The translations under genes were made by a program, and so were the position numbers. Positions 21,318 to 34,900 of a DNA stretch of 64,000 nucleotides are shown piece after piece. Numbering within the stretch: position 1 is the stretch's first letter; every line of letters begins with the position of its first letter. The notes beneath the pieces are model-generated. The model was given only the letters and a program-made list of their open reading frames with translations, had not been told where the DNA came from and did not search any database. Source of the stretch: Heliocidaris tuberculata (taxonomy: Eukaryota > Echinodermata > Echinoidea > Camarodonta > Echinometridae); the NCBI GenBank assembly GCA_025618425.1, contig CM046833.1:38693274-38757273 (forward strand). The letters run 5' to 3'.

Positions 21318-21657
21318 CACTTATACATGTACAAGCTTATCTGAGACTGAAGATAACCTTGTACTCAGACTAGCTCTTTTATGTGTGAATAGGCTTCAAT
21401 AGCTATTGTGTGTATCAGCAGGCCCTTTTCCAGGCTAGATCATTCATTACAGGAGAGGAAAATAATTATTTAAAATTTCACTTTCAATTCTGAATCCCCT
21501 AATTTGTGGCACAGTAAGAGTGTAAGAGTCCATGAATCAGGTAATCTAGCAAATTTAAGAAAATTAAATCTTGCTTAGAGCAATTTTGTTGTCTGTTTTT
21601 GACTGCTGCAACAGTGAATGTTGGACACAGTCCCACATAGGCAAGGGCCCATGAGTG
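21318..21657. repeat. direct repeat, copy 1 of a 335-bp pair
   Basis: Matches 27401-27732 in the same orientation: CACTTATACATGTACAAGCT through CACATAGGCAAGGGCC. Differences are mostly substitutions and small indels. Confidence 0.85.
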
Positions 21658-21711
21658 AGTTAAGGCTAAGCGCCTAAAATGGCTTTCATACGCGTGGGAC
21701 TACACCGTATA

Positions 21712-22112
21712 GTATAGTCAAGGATTGTATTTGTAATTCCGAACAGATTGTATTACCGAACGTGTACAGTTAAGCGCCTTAAATGGGTTTTCATACGCGT
21801 GGCATTACGCGTATGAAAACCACACTATTGAAACAAAGGTTGTGTCTTTTTCCCATAGGTTTCACACGTTCAGAAATACAGTACCTTTTTCAAGGGAACA
21901 AAACGCCGCATCGTTGGGAAGGGGTTCACTCGGAAGGGAATATCGTATTAAATCTAGGTTTTCGTTTTAAAATTCCATCAACTGCTTTTTCTGTAGGATT
22001 TTGAGCATTCATTATGAATGTTTGACAGATATTCGTTTGATATTTAATTTTCTATCGTTGATTTTCTGAAAAGTGTTCGGACACTGGATCAACCACCATA
22101 CATGTCTGTTCT
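21712..22112. repeat. dispersed repeat 'aaaacgccgcatcgttgg', copy 2
   Basis: Shares the phrases listed for 16130-16440. Contains CATACGCGTGG and the inverted ACGCGTATG. Confidence 0.65.
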
Positions 22113-22638
22113 CCACACTATTTGACACAAAACACAGGGCAGGAGATCATAAAATGTAGCTATACGAGCTCTGTGGCTTATCAATCTGGTACTGGCCACA
22201 GAGCTATACAGCCCATACCTATACTGTGGCAAAAAACATATTAAGTAATATCTTATAACCTGCTCTCTCGTCAGCCCCAGTCTTCATCCCCTTGGCCCGA
22301 AATTGGGGTAGGTCGTGTCTTTTTGCCATAGGTTTCACACGTTTGGTAATACTAGGTCTATAGCACACCACGTAATACTATAGTGGTCATATTGACCACT
22401 ACGCGGGACGAATGCAAAAATACTAGTCATTTTCTATCGCATGTACTTAAGGTATGGGGGGAAAAATTATATAAATATTTAAAATACTTCCTTTCAAATT
22501 CAGCTCTTTAAAATCTCACTCCTACCTTAAATGGCCGTTAGGAAGAACTTCTGATATTTCCAGCAAAATCCAAAGTCAAAATCATGTCCAAAACCTAAGA
22601 AATCCCCGCCAATTTTTTTCGCGATTGCATGTTGTTTT

Positions 22639-23349
22639 CTAGACCGATAGGATCTGTCTCTTCCTCGGAGAACTTCTCTTTTTCATTACTGACGTTTGTT
22701 GGTCAGTTCTCCTCCTTAGAGACAGATATCACCCATAGACTCGCCTGTGCGAAAATTTTGCACCAGTTTGAAGCAAGCAGAAGCGACCAAGTTAAATGCA
22801 TTTTAACCCTATTTTAACGGGTCTAGTACCCATTTTCATGTAATAAATACAAAATAATAACTTAGAACTACGTTTTGACTTATCCCTTTCTTGAATTGGT
22901 CTATTTTGAAGCTTCTTTCAAGCTATTTTCTTCCCTAATCCAACACTTTTCCTCCGTATCGCCAATTTAGAAATGCGTGTCATTTTTAATGATGATCGAT
23001 CACAAAACGATCACTAACGGGATTGGCGATACGGAGGAAAAGTGTTGGATTAGGGAAGAAAATAGCTTGAAAGAAGCTTCAAAATAGACCAATTCAAGAA
23101 AGGGATAAGTCAAAACGTAGTTCTAAGTTATTATTTTGTATTTATTACATGAAAATGGGTACTAGACCCGTTAAAATAGGGTTAAAATGCATTTAACTTG
23201 GTCGCCTCTGCTTGCTTCAAACTGGTGCAAAATTTTCGCACAGGCGAGTCTGTGGGTGATATCTGTCTCTAAGGAGGAGAACTGACCAACAAACGTCAGT
23301 AATGAAAAAGAGAAGTTCTCCGAGGAAGAGACAGATCCCATCGGTCTAG
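22639..23349. mobile_element. 711-bp foldback element, arms about 99% identical
   Basis: Two 328-bp arms (22639-22966 and 23022-23349) are reverse complements with only a few substitutions, around a 55-bp loop. Direct repeats TTGTTTT (22632-22638 and 23350-23356) flank it as a target-site duplication. Ends are CTAGACCGAT. It encodes nothing; a transcript would fold into one long hairpin. Confidence 0.9.
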
Positions 23350-23809
23350 TTGTTTTCCTGCTGCCGATGTTTTTAGACTAAATCGGCCAAAAAATTTTGT
23401 CCACAACGAAACTCGGTATCGCGTGCACATCGATCTCTACGATCGCACACACGGAAAATCGGGACTTACGTGTGCGCGATAGGAACCGAACTTTTAACGA
23501 CCGAATTTTTTAGCGGGAGATTTTAGCGCTCGCGGCGATCAGGAAATGTACACGATGACTTGCGATACCCCGTTTCGCCAGAAGTGACAGTAAATTACGG
23601 ATTTCATTTTTGGAATTATCTTTTCCAGCATCGGTGAGTTGAATTTATTGTATTTCATGAATATGTTGGTGTCGTTTTTTGTAAATTAAATGCCGATTAT
23701 GAGTGAATGTTGGTGACTTTTGTGCAGTGGTGTTTTGAAAGTGTCGAGGTGGGTGACTGCCTAGAGTCTACACACTAAGTATAGTAAAGTCGCTATGAGT
23801 GGTCTATAG

Positions 23810-24196
23810 TATAGTGAAGGATTGTAATTCCGAACAGATTGTATTACTATTACCGAACGTGTACAGTTAAGCGCCTAAAATTCCATCAACTTCTTTTTCT
23901 GTAGGACTTTGAGCATTCATTATGTAAGATTGATGGATATTCGTTTGATATTTTATTTGCTATCGTTGATTTTCTGAAAAGTGTTCGGACACTGGATCCA
24001 CCACCATACCTTTTTCTGGGGACCAAAACGCCGCGTCATTGGGGAGGGGTTCGCTCGGAAGGGAATATCGTATTAAATCCTCGCTGTCTTTTTCAAATTC
24101 CACCAACTTCTTATTCTGTAGGACTTTAAGCATTCATTATATAAGTTTGACAGATATTTGTTTGATATTTTATTTGCTATCGTTGATTTTCTGAAA
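23810..24196. repeat. dispersed repeat, copies 3 and 4 in tandem, interrupted
   Basis: Two consecutive copies of the family at 16130 (GATTTTCTGAAAAGTGTTCG; AAAACGCCGCGTCATTGGGG). The second is cut at TTTCTGAAA by the 922-bp element and resumes at 25119. Confidence 0.7.
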
Positions 24197-25118
24197 GGCA
24201 GTGTATACAGCCACACGCGTGTGTCTCTACCATACGGCCACACGCGTGTGGCTGTATCCATCGCCCGGCCTGAGGATACAGCCACACGCGTCTACTTAGA
24301 CTCTGCGTAGTGGCACGGCACATAGCAAGTGCATAGCACCAGCGATGTGTATATTTATGCAACGGTACATGTTGCAAAACTTTGTCATGATCGAAGGTTT
24401 TATCTCTTGAAATTCACTGACATAGAAAAATATACAAACAATATTTTTACTTCATATCTGATGACAATGAAGTAAAAATATTTTTTGTATATTTTTCTAT
24501 GTCTGTGAATTTCAAGAGATAAAACCTTCGATCATGACCGATATCGGAGACTCTCTCCCATTTGGGAGACTGTCTCTCATATTGGAGACTTAGCTTACAA
24601 AAGGATAAAAGAAACAACACCAACAACAAGGCAGTTTATCCCTGCCAAATTTTTGCCTGACTGAGGTCAGAAACCCATTTGTTTTGTGTGTGGGTAATAA
24701 CAAAAAATGTTATGAAAACAAAAGTAGATGGTGAATCTTTGAAGTAGACGGTCAAAAGGGGTAATTTTTCATGAGGAATCTGCTAATCACATTTTCATTT
24801 TGCGCCGAGGTAATCCCTTGGTCGCAAATGTAAACAAAGAAAATGGATCTCACAAATGGGAGACTGTCTCCCATATTGGCTACCAAAAATATTTATGAAA
24901 GTCTCTGATAACAGAGACAATCTTCCAAATGGGAGAGAGTCTCCGATATCAGCCGTGCGCCTCTAACAACTGATGAAGTTTTGCAACATGCACCATTGCA
25001 TAAATATGCACATTGCTGGTGCTACATGTATGCACTTGCTATGTGCCATGCTGCTACGCAGAGTCTAAAGTAGACGCATGTATGGTAGAGACACACGCGT
25101 GTGGCAGTATACACTGCC
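24197..25118. mobile_element. 922-bp foldback element with 9-bp target-site duplication
   Basis: Ends GGCAGTGTATAC and GTATACACTGCC. TTTCTGAAA flanks both sides (24188-24196 and 25119-25127). Nested inverted repeats: outer arms with ACACGCGTGTG and ACTCTGCGTAG, an inner hairpin at about 24387-24537, and a third pair with GATATCGGAGACTCTCTCCC. A 9-bp duplication is typical of Mutator-like elements; class assignment is tentative. Confidence 0.85.
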
Positions 25119-25175
25119 TTTCTGAAAAGTGTTCGGTAATAGGATCCACTACCATATATGTACATGTAAGTTTAA

Positions 25176-25583
25176 CCCTTTTAAGACAATTGACCACATT
25201 TTGTGGTTTGGCTCAATAACTTTTGATTCAGAGCTCTAAAAAACATACCAGATGCATGAGCAGAAAGAGTAAAAATTTCTTCACAAACTATGTCCATTTT
25301 TGTTGCATGACCAAATTGCATTTGATGCCAGAAATTTTAAAAACAAGAATAAGCTTTAAAATCCTTAAATTGGCAACACATTGAGAGGTTCAAAATCATT
25401 GTTATTTGTCAAAATTGGCAATTTTTTCAACTTTTCGATAATGGTTTTAACAATGTATGTTGTTTTCAAAGACATTACATTTTATTAGAACCATGTAGCA
25501 TTAAAAGAAATGTATTATTGTTGCCAATTTGAAGAACAAAATGTGATCAATTTAGCCCTTAAATAATTCCTGTCCTGAAAGGG
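25176..25583 (+). mobile_element. piggyBac-like MITE, copy 2 (TTAA-flanked)
   Basis: 408 bp, flanked by TTAA at 25172-25175 and 25584-25587. Termini CCCTTTTAAGACA and, inverted, CCCTTTCAGGACA. Confidence 0.8.
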
Positions 25584-26255
25584 TTAACTGGAAGTGAAGA
25601 TGAGCTTGTGAAACAAGCTATCTTCCTGTGACTGTCTTGAGTGAGACTGACATTTTCAGAATTGAATATCCTATTTTGTCATGTTTGTATTTGCTTGTTT
25701 GTGTTTTGTTTGTTTTTTTGTTGTTTGTTTTTCGGTTTCATTTGTATGCTTTTGAAATTTGAGACAAGTTTTCCTGAAGTGAGACTGAAAGCTTCACTTC
25801 GCTATTTGGACCGATAAAATCAGCCTATTTCGTTCAGGGATATAGATCTAGACTAGAGTAGATCTATGCTCCGCTGAGACTAGGTCTGGCTTCACGGAAT
25901 CCCTCTCCAGCACCAACAACAAGGGTCAAGGCAGTTTCTCCAAGCCAAAATTTCACTTGATCAAGGTGATAAAGATCCCATTGACAAATTTAACATGAAA
26001 TTAGCTTTTCTATCAGCCTAAAAGTAAATGTAGAAGGAAGTATTTTCTCAAAATTTTGCCTATTATATTGTTGTTTACACCTCTTCAACACCTCCGAAAT
26101 TGACACAGCGTCTTAGTGATGGTTCCTTGAGTATTCTCAAATAGTCTACCAAAAATATTGACATACCCTATCCACCAGATATGATAAAGACAAAAATTGT
26201 GCGTTTGTTTTGTTTTATCAGAATCATGCAATTACGTGTGTGCGCAGATTTAGGC

Positions 26256-26691
26256 CAGTGTTGGGTACCTCGAGATCGATCTTGACCTCGAGACCAGTCT
26301 CGAGATCGGCATCAGTAACCTCAATCTTGTTCTTGATCTCGAAGGTGTTGGTCTTGACTCTTGATCTTGATCTTGATCTCGAAGCTTCTGTTCTCTGAAT
26401 TTTCGCTTGAGATCGCTCGAGATCAACATTGTTATTACGTAAATTATCAAACGAAAAAGCTTTTAAAATCGTTCACCAATCGGCGAAAACACGACTCAGT
26501 GTTGGGTACCTCAAGATCAATCAGTAACCTCGATCTTGATCTTGATCTTGATCTCGGACATACATGTATCTGATCTTTATCTCAGATGTTCTAATCTCGA
26601 TCTTGAGCTGCGGATCTTGATCTTGATTTGGATCTTGGACTGTCTGATCTTGATCTTGATCTTGAACCCTCTGGTCTTGGACCCAACACTG
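26256..26691. mobile_element. hAT-like element filled with GATCTT repeats
   Basis: Ends CAGTGTTGGGTACC and, inverted, CAGTGTTGGGTCC. A perfect 8-bp duplication ATTTAGGC lies at 26248-26255 and 26692-26699. The inside is degenerate GATCTTGATCTCGA minisatellite, with a second internal terminus at 26497. Confidence 0.8.
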
Positions 26692-27400
26692 ATTTAGGCA
26701 CTGTAGCGGCTAGCCATAAGTTGTTGGGGGGGGGGGGCGGACCATAAGCTACACACTTGCTTTCAGCATATAAAATGTAATATAATTCAGTGGTTTACAC
26801 AAATTCCTTTTTATCCTTCGTGGTTCCAGTGAAGTTAGATCGTTGACAAGATTACGATGGATTAATGTCCATAACCGTGCTTAGTTGATTACACACATTT
26901 TCGAGTCATCATGGACATACCCATGTCACATTTTGTTTGACAAATTGAAAGGGTCCTTAAGCTACAGACACGTATTACAATGTAAATGAATGCAAATCTT
27001 GATTTTGAAGCTGACTCATCATGCTGATGTACATGTAAATGGATCGGGGCTAACTCAGCTTTAAAGTTAGGGCCAACTCGGCTTTGTTTAAAAAATCGCA
27101 TTCAAAGTTAGCCAAGAGAGCCGAATCCATCACCAACAGGCTTAGAATCTACTACTAGTGTAGATTTTTGCAAATAGATCTAGATCTATTTTAAAACACT
27201 CGCATGAAAGATTATTGATTGTAGTACTAGTAGATCTAGACTAGACTGTCAAATAGTAAAAAAAAGGAATTTAGACAATTTCAGGAGCTGCTATTCTAGA
27301 TCTACAGAATGTGAAATCTAAGGCTATTTAGAGGTCTGATGCTTAGAATCTAATCGCAGCGCAGGGCTGAGTTCACCCTATTGTTGAGTTAGCCCAACCC

Positions 27401-27732
27401 CACTTATACATGTACAAGCTTATCTGAAGATAACCTTGTACTCCAGACAAGCTTTTATGGGTGAATAGGCATCAATAGTTTTTGTGTGTATCAGCGGGCC
27501 TTTTGCCAGTCTAGATCATTCATACATGAGAGGAAAATAATTATTTAAAATTTCACTTTCAATTCTGAATCCCCAAATTTGTGGCACAGTAAGAGTTGAA
27601 GAGTCTCTGAATCAGATAATCTAACAAATTTAAGAAAATTAAATCTTACTTAGAGTGATTTTGTTGTCTGTTTTTGACTGCTGCAACAGTGAATGTTGGA
27701 CACAGTCCCACATAGGCAAGGGCCTATGAGTG
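27401..27732. repeat. direct repeat, copy 2 of a 335-bp pair
   Basis: Partner of 21318-21657. It shares GGAAAATAATTATTTAAAAT and TTTTTGACTGCTGCAACAGT. Confidence 0.85.
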
Positions 27733-28399
27733 GCCCAACCCTTGTAAATTTCCCCTGATTTCTAAGTAGAATTTTAGATCTAATGATATCACAAAAAATG
27801 AAGTTGCATTAGTTCTAGTCTACTAGTACTAGACCTAGATCTAATTCTTTTTGGCAAATCTCAATGAATTTCTTGTTGCTACTTAAGGCACATCAGAAGT
27901 TTGGCGCATTCAATGCATCGCATTGTGCTTATCTGTAGGGAGGGTAGATATTGTACCCTTGGCCATATATCGACGGTTGCTCCACTGAGACCACGTCTGG
28001 CTGAAATCGGTCGGGTTGGACTAGGTTTGGAGTTAGGTCACTCGTAGGTCGTTTAGGACCTATTGTTACACGTAGTCTCCTGTTACACTGCTACCCAATA
28101 AAATCTGTGGCAGTAGGATATCAAAACAATATGAGATTTAAGTTTAAGGATGAAAATTAAATCCCACTTACCAACAAGTTGTTTTGGAAAGCTACTCTAC
28201 TTTATTGACAAGGCTAAAAAACATCAACATTTTTTGACTTCATTGATATCTTTCTGCTAAAAGCTAAGTGTGATGGCTATGTGCTGCACTCTCTTTACGG
28301 AGAGAGGAAACCTGCATTTGTTTATTGTTGTGAGCAGTAGAGGGCAGCAAATTATGTGTTCTCACCTTGATTTTATTAGTTTTATAGGAATACATGTAG

Positions 28400-28890
28400 A
28401 TTGTTATGAAGTATGAGGATGTATTACAACTCCATACATTGGATGAGTGGAGTCGTTTTTCTAGTGTGTTATTAGCGAGCTTTCGATTTCTGCACCGAGC
28501 GACTTTTACAAGGAGTCACCAGAGCATGGAGACGTCGCACAGGCCAAGTCCGTTTTCTTCGCATAAACGTTGTCGACCTGTCACGACGTTGTGGATCACA
28601 GTTTCATCTATTTTCGGAGCTTGTATGACGTCATATATGTGAATGAAGTGTCAGATCGAGGACGACGGCAAAACCAGGGTGCACACTTCCTCGATTCGGC
28701 TAGTGGACGAGGGAGACAACGTGACGCCTGCGCAGAGCTCCAAAATGTGGTTATCTCGGACCAGTAGACTACATGTATGTCGAAATGCAAATCGAAACCT
28801 CGCTATTGTAGGTCATATGGACTAGAACTTTTGTTTTAAATTAAATTTATTAAAACTGGACGTATATTCTTCTGTTCTCTCCAAAATTCA
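28400..28890 (+). promoter_or_regulatory. probable CHK1 upstream region with palindromic CRE
   Basis: CpG-richer than its surroundings. TGACGTCA at 28626-28633 is a perfect CRE/ATF site. It ends at a pyrimidine-rich acceptor (TCCAAAATTCACAG, 28893). Several short ORFs here overlap each other and none is supported. Confidence 0.35.
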
Positions 28891-28933
28891 CAGGACCCTT
28901 CCATTAAGTGAGAAGTGATAATATGCAGTAACC

Positions 28934-28998
28934 ATGGTAACACCTTTTGTAGATGGCTGGGACTTTGTGCAGACCTTAGGAGAGGGGGCATATGGAGA
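28934..28998 (+). CDS. CHEK1: CHK1 coding exon 1 (residues 1-22)
   Basis: [20 protein letters not shown] with the glycine-rich loop. GTAAGT follows. The upstream acceptor CACAG at 28893 implies the exon starts at 28894 and that a separate non-coding first exon exists. Confidence 0.95.
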
Positions 28999-31900
28999 GT
29001 AAGTAGAATTCCACGCAATCTCTAGGCCCTGATCCATGGAGTTAGGATGTTGTTCTGTTGTTACAGATAGGATGTGTGGTCACCAGATTATCCAGATGAT
29101 TGAAATATTTAACTTTACATTTTGTAATTCTGAAGGAAATTCAAACATATGCTAAATAGAGATAAAATCATTAATGCATGCACATATCAGAGGTTAGAAA
29201 TGGTATGTGACTTTCTTATAAGTTATATTCAGGAATGGATTTTCTGTTTCGTGAAGGGCTAAATTAATTACCTTTTCTTTTTCTTGGTATTGGTTTTGAT
29301 TTTTCTTTTAGTGCCACATATTACTATTTATATCAAAATTCATTTAACTGAAGGGAGTACATACATTACATTGGCCAAAGTCATGTTGAAAAGTTGGTAT
29401 GGATGGACAAAAAATTATTTTTAACTTGTTAACATGTTGCCAATTCAAGGATTTGTATTTTGCTTATTTTAAAAAAGAAAATTCCTGACATCAAATGCCA
29501 TCTATTTTCATGCAACACAAGTGGACAATAAATGCTGAAATTGTTTACTTTATCTGTCCATGTACAAGTATCTGGTATGTCAAACCCTTTCGAGACAATT
29601 GACCACATTTTGTGGTTTGGCTCAATAACTTTTGATTCAGAGCTCTAAAAATATACCAGATGCATGAGTAAAAACAGCAAAAATTTCTGCACACACTAAG
29701 TCCATTCTTGTTGCATGACCATATTGCGTTTGATGCCAGGAATTTTAAAAACGAGAATAAGCTTTAAAATCCTTGAATTGGCAACACATTGAGAGGTTCA
29801 AAATCCTTGCTTTTTAATCAAAATTGGCAATTTTAAAACTTTTCAACAAAATTCCTAACCATGTATATTGTTTTCAAAAACATTACATATTATTAGAACC
29901 ACGTAGCACTGAAAGAAAAATATTATTGTTGCCAAGTTGAAGAACAAAATGTGATGAATTTAGCCCTTAAATAATTCCTGTCCTGAAAGAGTTAACACTT
30001 AATAAGTCAATAATGCCATTTGAACCACAGGTCATACCTGTAGGCAATAAGCAATAATACGAATTCCCTCCATTTGTACCTGCATGTGCATCTGTTTTGG
30101 TGCATACGCTACTCATTTAACAAATAAAGTCACATTGGTTTGGGCATCAAGGTGCGCACTCTAAGACAGCTTATAGGCGTACAAATGAGCTTTATCCGTG
30201 CATGCGCATGTTGTTATTAAGAACCGGCTTATTGTCACGAATGGGTATAGGTACAACAAGATGTTTTCTTCCAATCTCTTTCCCAGAGTCAAGTTAGCGG
30301 TGAACCGATCAACCCAGGAGGCAGTGGCTGTCAAGATCCTACATCTAGACAAACAACAAGGGGCAGCTGATAGTGTGAGAAAAGAGGTGAGATATAGACA
30401 ACAATGAACCAATTTTTGATGAAACTCATTTTATACATGTACTTATACTTATAAATACTTATACTACTGTCTACTTATAAATGCTACTTATACTTATTTT
30501 TCTTATACATGTACTTATACTACTTATACTTATACTTACAACATTATTTCCTATGTCAGGGGGAATCCTAACAATGCGATTCATTCCATCACAATAGAAA
30601 TTAGACGTTACGGGGAAAGAAACCGTGCGTTAAGGGGAATGATAACAATAGGCTGAGATGAAAGGATTCCCCCTAACGCTGGAAAAAGTTATTAATGTAC
30701 TACTTATACTTGTACTTATACTCACACTTACACTTACACTTACACTTATATAATTATACCCTTATAAATACTTAAAGGCTCATTTGAAATACTGTTTTGG
30801 GCAAGTCCAAGCTATTTTGTCTCTTACGTTACCAACCACATCTAAGATTTAGTATACATGTATATCTGGGGGGTGCTTCATCAAGTGTCTTGTCAGTGAT
30901 CTTTACTGACAAATTTGCTCTAAGCCAATCAGATGCAAGGATTTCAGTAGCTTATAACAGTTACTGTAAATTGTCAGTGAAAGCAAGCTTCTTGAAACAG
31001 GGCCCTGTATGGTTGTATCGAGCTGATAGCCCTACTAGAGCTTGAATTAGACAAGATATCAAATAAAATGATATTTTTATGTCTATTTATGCTCACAATT
31101 CCATAATGCAATTCAGTACTTGTACATGTATGGGACAAACCTTTGACCTGATCTTTGCTAAACTGGCAACATTTTCCTTTTTATTTTACGATGGAACAGG
31201 GTTATAGGCAGCACATTTTTAGTACTGGGTGGCATTTGATGGAAACTTACAAACTTGACTTCATTGTCTTTTGTTGTACAATTTCAACTTTGGAAATTTT
31301 TTTACATAAATGATGAATTTTGGACTCTTGAGTGATGGGCTCTAGTGTCCGAAGTGCTTGTAAGTGGTGGGCTGTTCCGCCCATTGCCGCTCAGTGTAGC
31401 TTTAAACCCTGCTGTGGAATATTAACAACAAAAGGGCGTTTACATGAAGCTGAAAGTGAAATACAGTTCAACCGGCTGTCCTGCTTTATCAATCAGCATA
31501 GAAATCTGATGTGTGGATACTTTGGTTCCATGTACATGTAGCAGTGTTTCTCATTCAAACCTGTATTAAAGTGTACCAGTCGCCTGAAAAAGTAATTTGT
31601 GTACAGCTAGAAAGTATAAAATCAACCTCAAAGAACTTTGTCTGGTATTCTATAGGTCGACAGTTAATGAGTACATGGAAATAGAGGATAACATGAAAAT
31701 GCTTGCACGGAACGGAACTCTGAGTTGGGTTCCGCGCAAGCCTTTGTCTTGGCGAACGCGTATGGGTGCGCCAAGTAGTCTACTCACGAGTCGCTTTTAC
31801 GCTTATAGAGAGTGTAATTAAAATTGCAATATCTCTTTATAGAATTAATATTTGAATCCCATATTTTTGATATAGTATAACGACATGAAACCTCTAACAT

Positions 31901-34900
31901 ACAGAGCAAAATTATTTTTGGTGATTGGTACTCTTTAAAGAAACTTGTGTATAAAAACCACCTGCCCTTCTTGACCTCTTTTGTTGTCTCCCGTGGAGTG
32001 GTCTTTACACACAGGTTTGACTGTATATAGCTGATGGTACAGATTGCAGCAAAAAGTAACGAATTGGCATTTCTATAGAGGGGTACATTGAAGATTTAGC
32101 AAGATAATACTTACATTAGGTCCCTTGCATGTTGAAAGTATGAGAAAATGTGCAAAAATGGAAATAGATTTTGACTAAACTGCTGCTCTGCTACAAAACT
32201 TCTCCAAGTACGCTGCAGTTGTTCCTCTGTTTTATCATACACATGTTGAATGCTCTGGATTTCCATATCATAACAAAATATATGAACTGACAACAAATTT
32301 CCTGAGTGATTTCATATTTCACCGAGGCTGCAAACCAAAGTAGAAATGTAACTTCACAAGGTAAATTTGGAAGGTGAATATGTCGTACAATATATAGAAC
32401 TACGATATTTATTCAGTATTTGCTATATAGACTTAAAGGTACATGTACTTCATCCCTTTTGCAGACTTACACAAAATTCTGCGAAACTTTGCACAGGTTT
32501 AGTAGACATCCTGTAGATACTGCCTACGTGTATAAAATTTCAAGGTCACAAGTTCTAGAGCTCCTATGTAAGAAATGAACATCTTGCTTTTGTCTCAGTG
32601 GGAGCTATTCAGAAATCAACGCAAGTAAAGGTCAAAAAAATAATTGTAAAAATTATGCGATATTTCTTAGTCAAAAAAAAAATGAAGTGTTACCAAATTG
32701 CTGTTATTACTTCAAACAAATTATAATCCTTTTCTCATCCGCACAAGTTTTCCAATTGTAATTCTTTTGTAATTTATTGCATACTTACACAACTTCAAAA
32801 TTTAGGGCTGCAAAAAGGATGATGTACCTTGGAGGGTATTTGTTACCCCAATTATTGCTTAGATATATATATATATATGTGGTATGATACACTTTTGTAC
32901 GCTATACATGTACATTATGTAAAAATAGGTTGTATGGGACAGTAGTGCACATATAACAAAGTGTCATGTGATCGCTTCTCGGTCATAATAATACCTCATT
33001 TCGTATATTATTTTGCTGTTTGTCTAAGATGCTGCATTTATGAATGACAGATGGAAAAGTTGTTCTGACGTGTCTTTTTGATTATCTTCCTCCCTTCCCC
33101 TTAGGTATGCATCCATCGGATGTTAGCAGATCCTCACATCATCCGTTTCTATGGTCACCGTAAAGAAGGCACCATCCAGTATTTGTTTGTGGAGTATGCT
33201 AGCGGGGGAGAGCTCTTTGATAGGATAGGTAAGAGCCATGTAATGTTTTTCTCTTCACTCTCCTAAGTTGCTTTCTTCCATTATTGCATTCTTCTACCCT
33301 CTCTCTCTCTCTCTTTCTCAGTCAATCTCCTTCTATCTGTCCCCATTTTTCATTTTCGCTTTTAAAGGGCAATCCAACCTTGATAATAAGATGATTTGTG
33401 TGAAAGCAGAAAAATAAGAAAAACAGGATGGTGAAAGTTTGAAAGAAATCGGACAAGGACTAAGAAAGTTATGGATGTTCGAAAAATGAGATTACTACAT
33501 CTATGCGAATCTCAAATTGGCAGTTTGGTGAGTCAATTGTGACATTTTTGTGGACAACTCTCCCATTTGTCATACACAAAAATATTAATTTGCTGTTTTC
33601 TTTGAAGTGATTTTACCCTCGGAGCAGTACTCAAAATATACTGGAGATAGCATATTGTTATAGGTCCTCATGAATGAAAAGATCCTACTGAGTAATGCAT
33701 TTTGAAAAAAAGTAACATTTTGTCATTTTGTGTGTTAGAGCGAATGGGGGAGTTGTCCACAGCTACATCACAGTGACATTACCTATTCAGCCAATTTGAA
33801 ATTCCCATATGCATAGTGATTACAACTTTCAAAAATTCATAACTTTCTTATTGCTTGTCCGATTTTGCTCAAACTTTCACCAATCTACTTCTCTGATATT
33901 TCCTCTTTCTTTCAAAGCAACTTGCTTTAAAGGTTGAATTTCCCTTTAATATTTTCCTTGTCCCTGTAATGACTATAAACAGTTATGATATGGGAACGAT
34001 TCAAGCATTTATTTTCTTTTTATGTCAGGGCTTGACTTTAATGGTGGCTCGGGTGCCAATGGCCACCTGAAACGGCGTCGGGGTCACGTGAATATTAGTA
34101 ACTAAAGTTCATTGTTTCTTCTCACAACTCCTATCATGAAATATATCCGTTCTTTTCTCTTTCTGAGCCTGATTTAGAGGGATGCTTGTAAGCAAAGCGT
34201 TTTTTTCTTGCAACTCCTATCCTGTATATCTGTTGTTTTTCTTTCTTTCAGAGCCTGATGTAGGGATGCTAGTAACCGAAGCTCATCGTTTTTTCTCACA
34301 ACTCATAGCCGGTGTGGAATACCTCCATGTGAAGGGGGTCACACACCGCGACCTGAAACCGGAAAATTTACTTTTAGATGAACATGGTAAGTAAGTCAGG
34401 AGTTTGCCCCATAAAACTTCCTCATTTAACTTCCTCATTTTATCTGGTTTATTAGTCTGTGGCAGTTCAGTGTCACCTGTGATGATTTTTGCGGTATCTT
34501 TTGTTCCAGAAAGAGCAGAAAGAGCAAAAATCACAGAAAATTTTGAGTCCATTTCTGTTGCAATACCATGTGTCGTTCATGAATGAGAAACTTTTAAGTG
34601 AAAACAAGCATTAAAGTCTCTTTATATGCAATGCGAATTTGATTTATAGTCGCTGTTTTCATGTACAAATGGACAATCTGTTGTTTCATAAATTTGTAAT
34701 TTTAAGTCACATACATGTAAGTTCATATAATGTATGTTGTTAATGGGCAGGTCCAAGCTATTCTCCCCTTTGGGGTCAAGATTTCAAACATGTCAAAATA
34801 TGACAAAATATACCTCATTTTAAAGCTAAAAGCTTGAATATTATGATTATTTTATGATTGACATCATCTAATGCAAAGGGGGCTAGTAGGATTTTAAAAA

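Noticed and set aside
26361..26573. ORF reading LDLDLDLDL
   Set aside because: Translation of the GATCTT minisatellite inside the hAT-like element.
28406..28825. several overlapping 60-78-codon ORFs upstream of CHK1
   Set aside because: They overlap in different frames in a CpG-rich block. The CHK1 start is fixed by homology at 28934.
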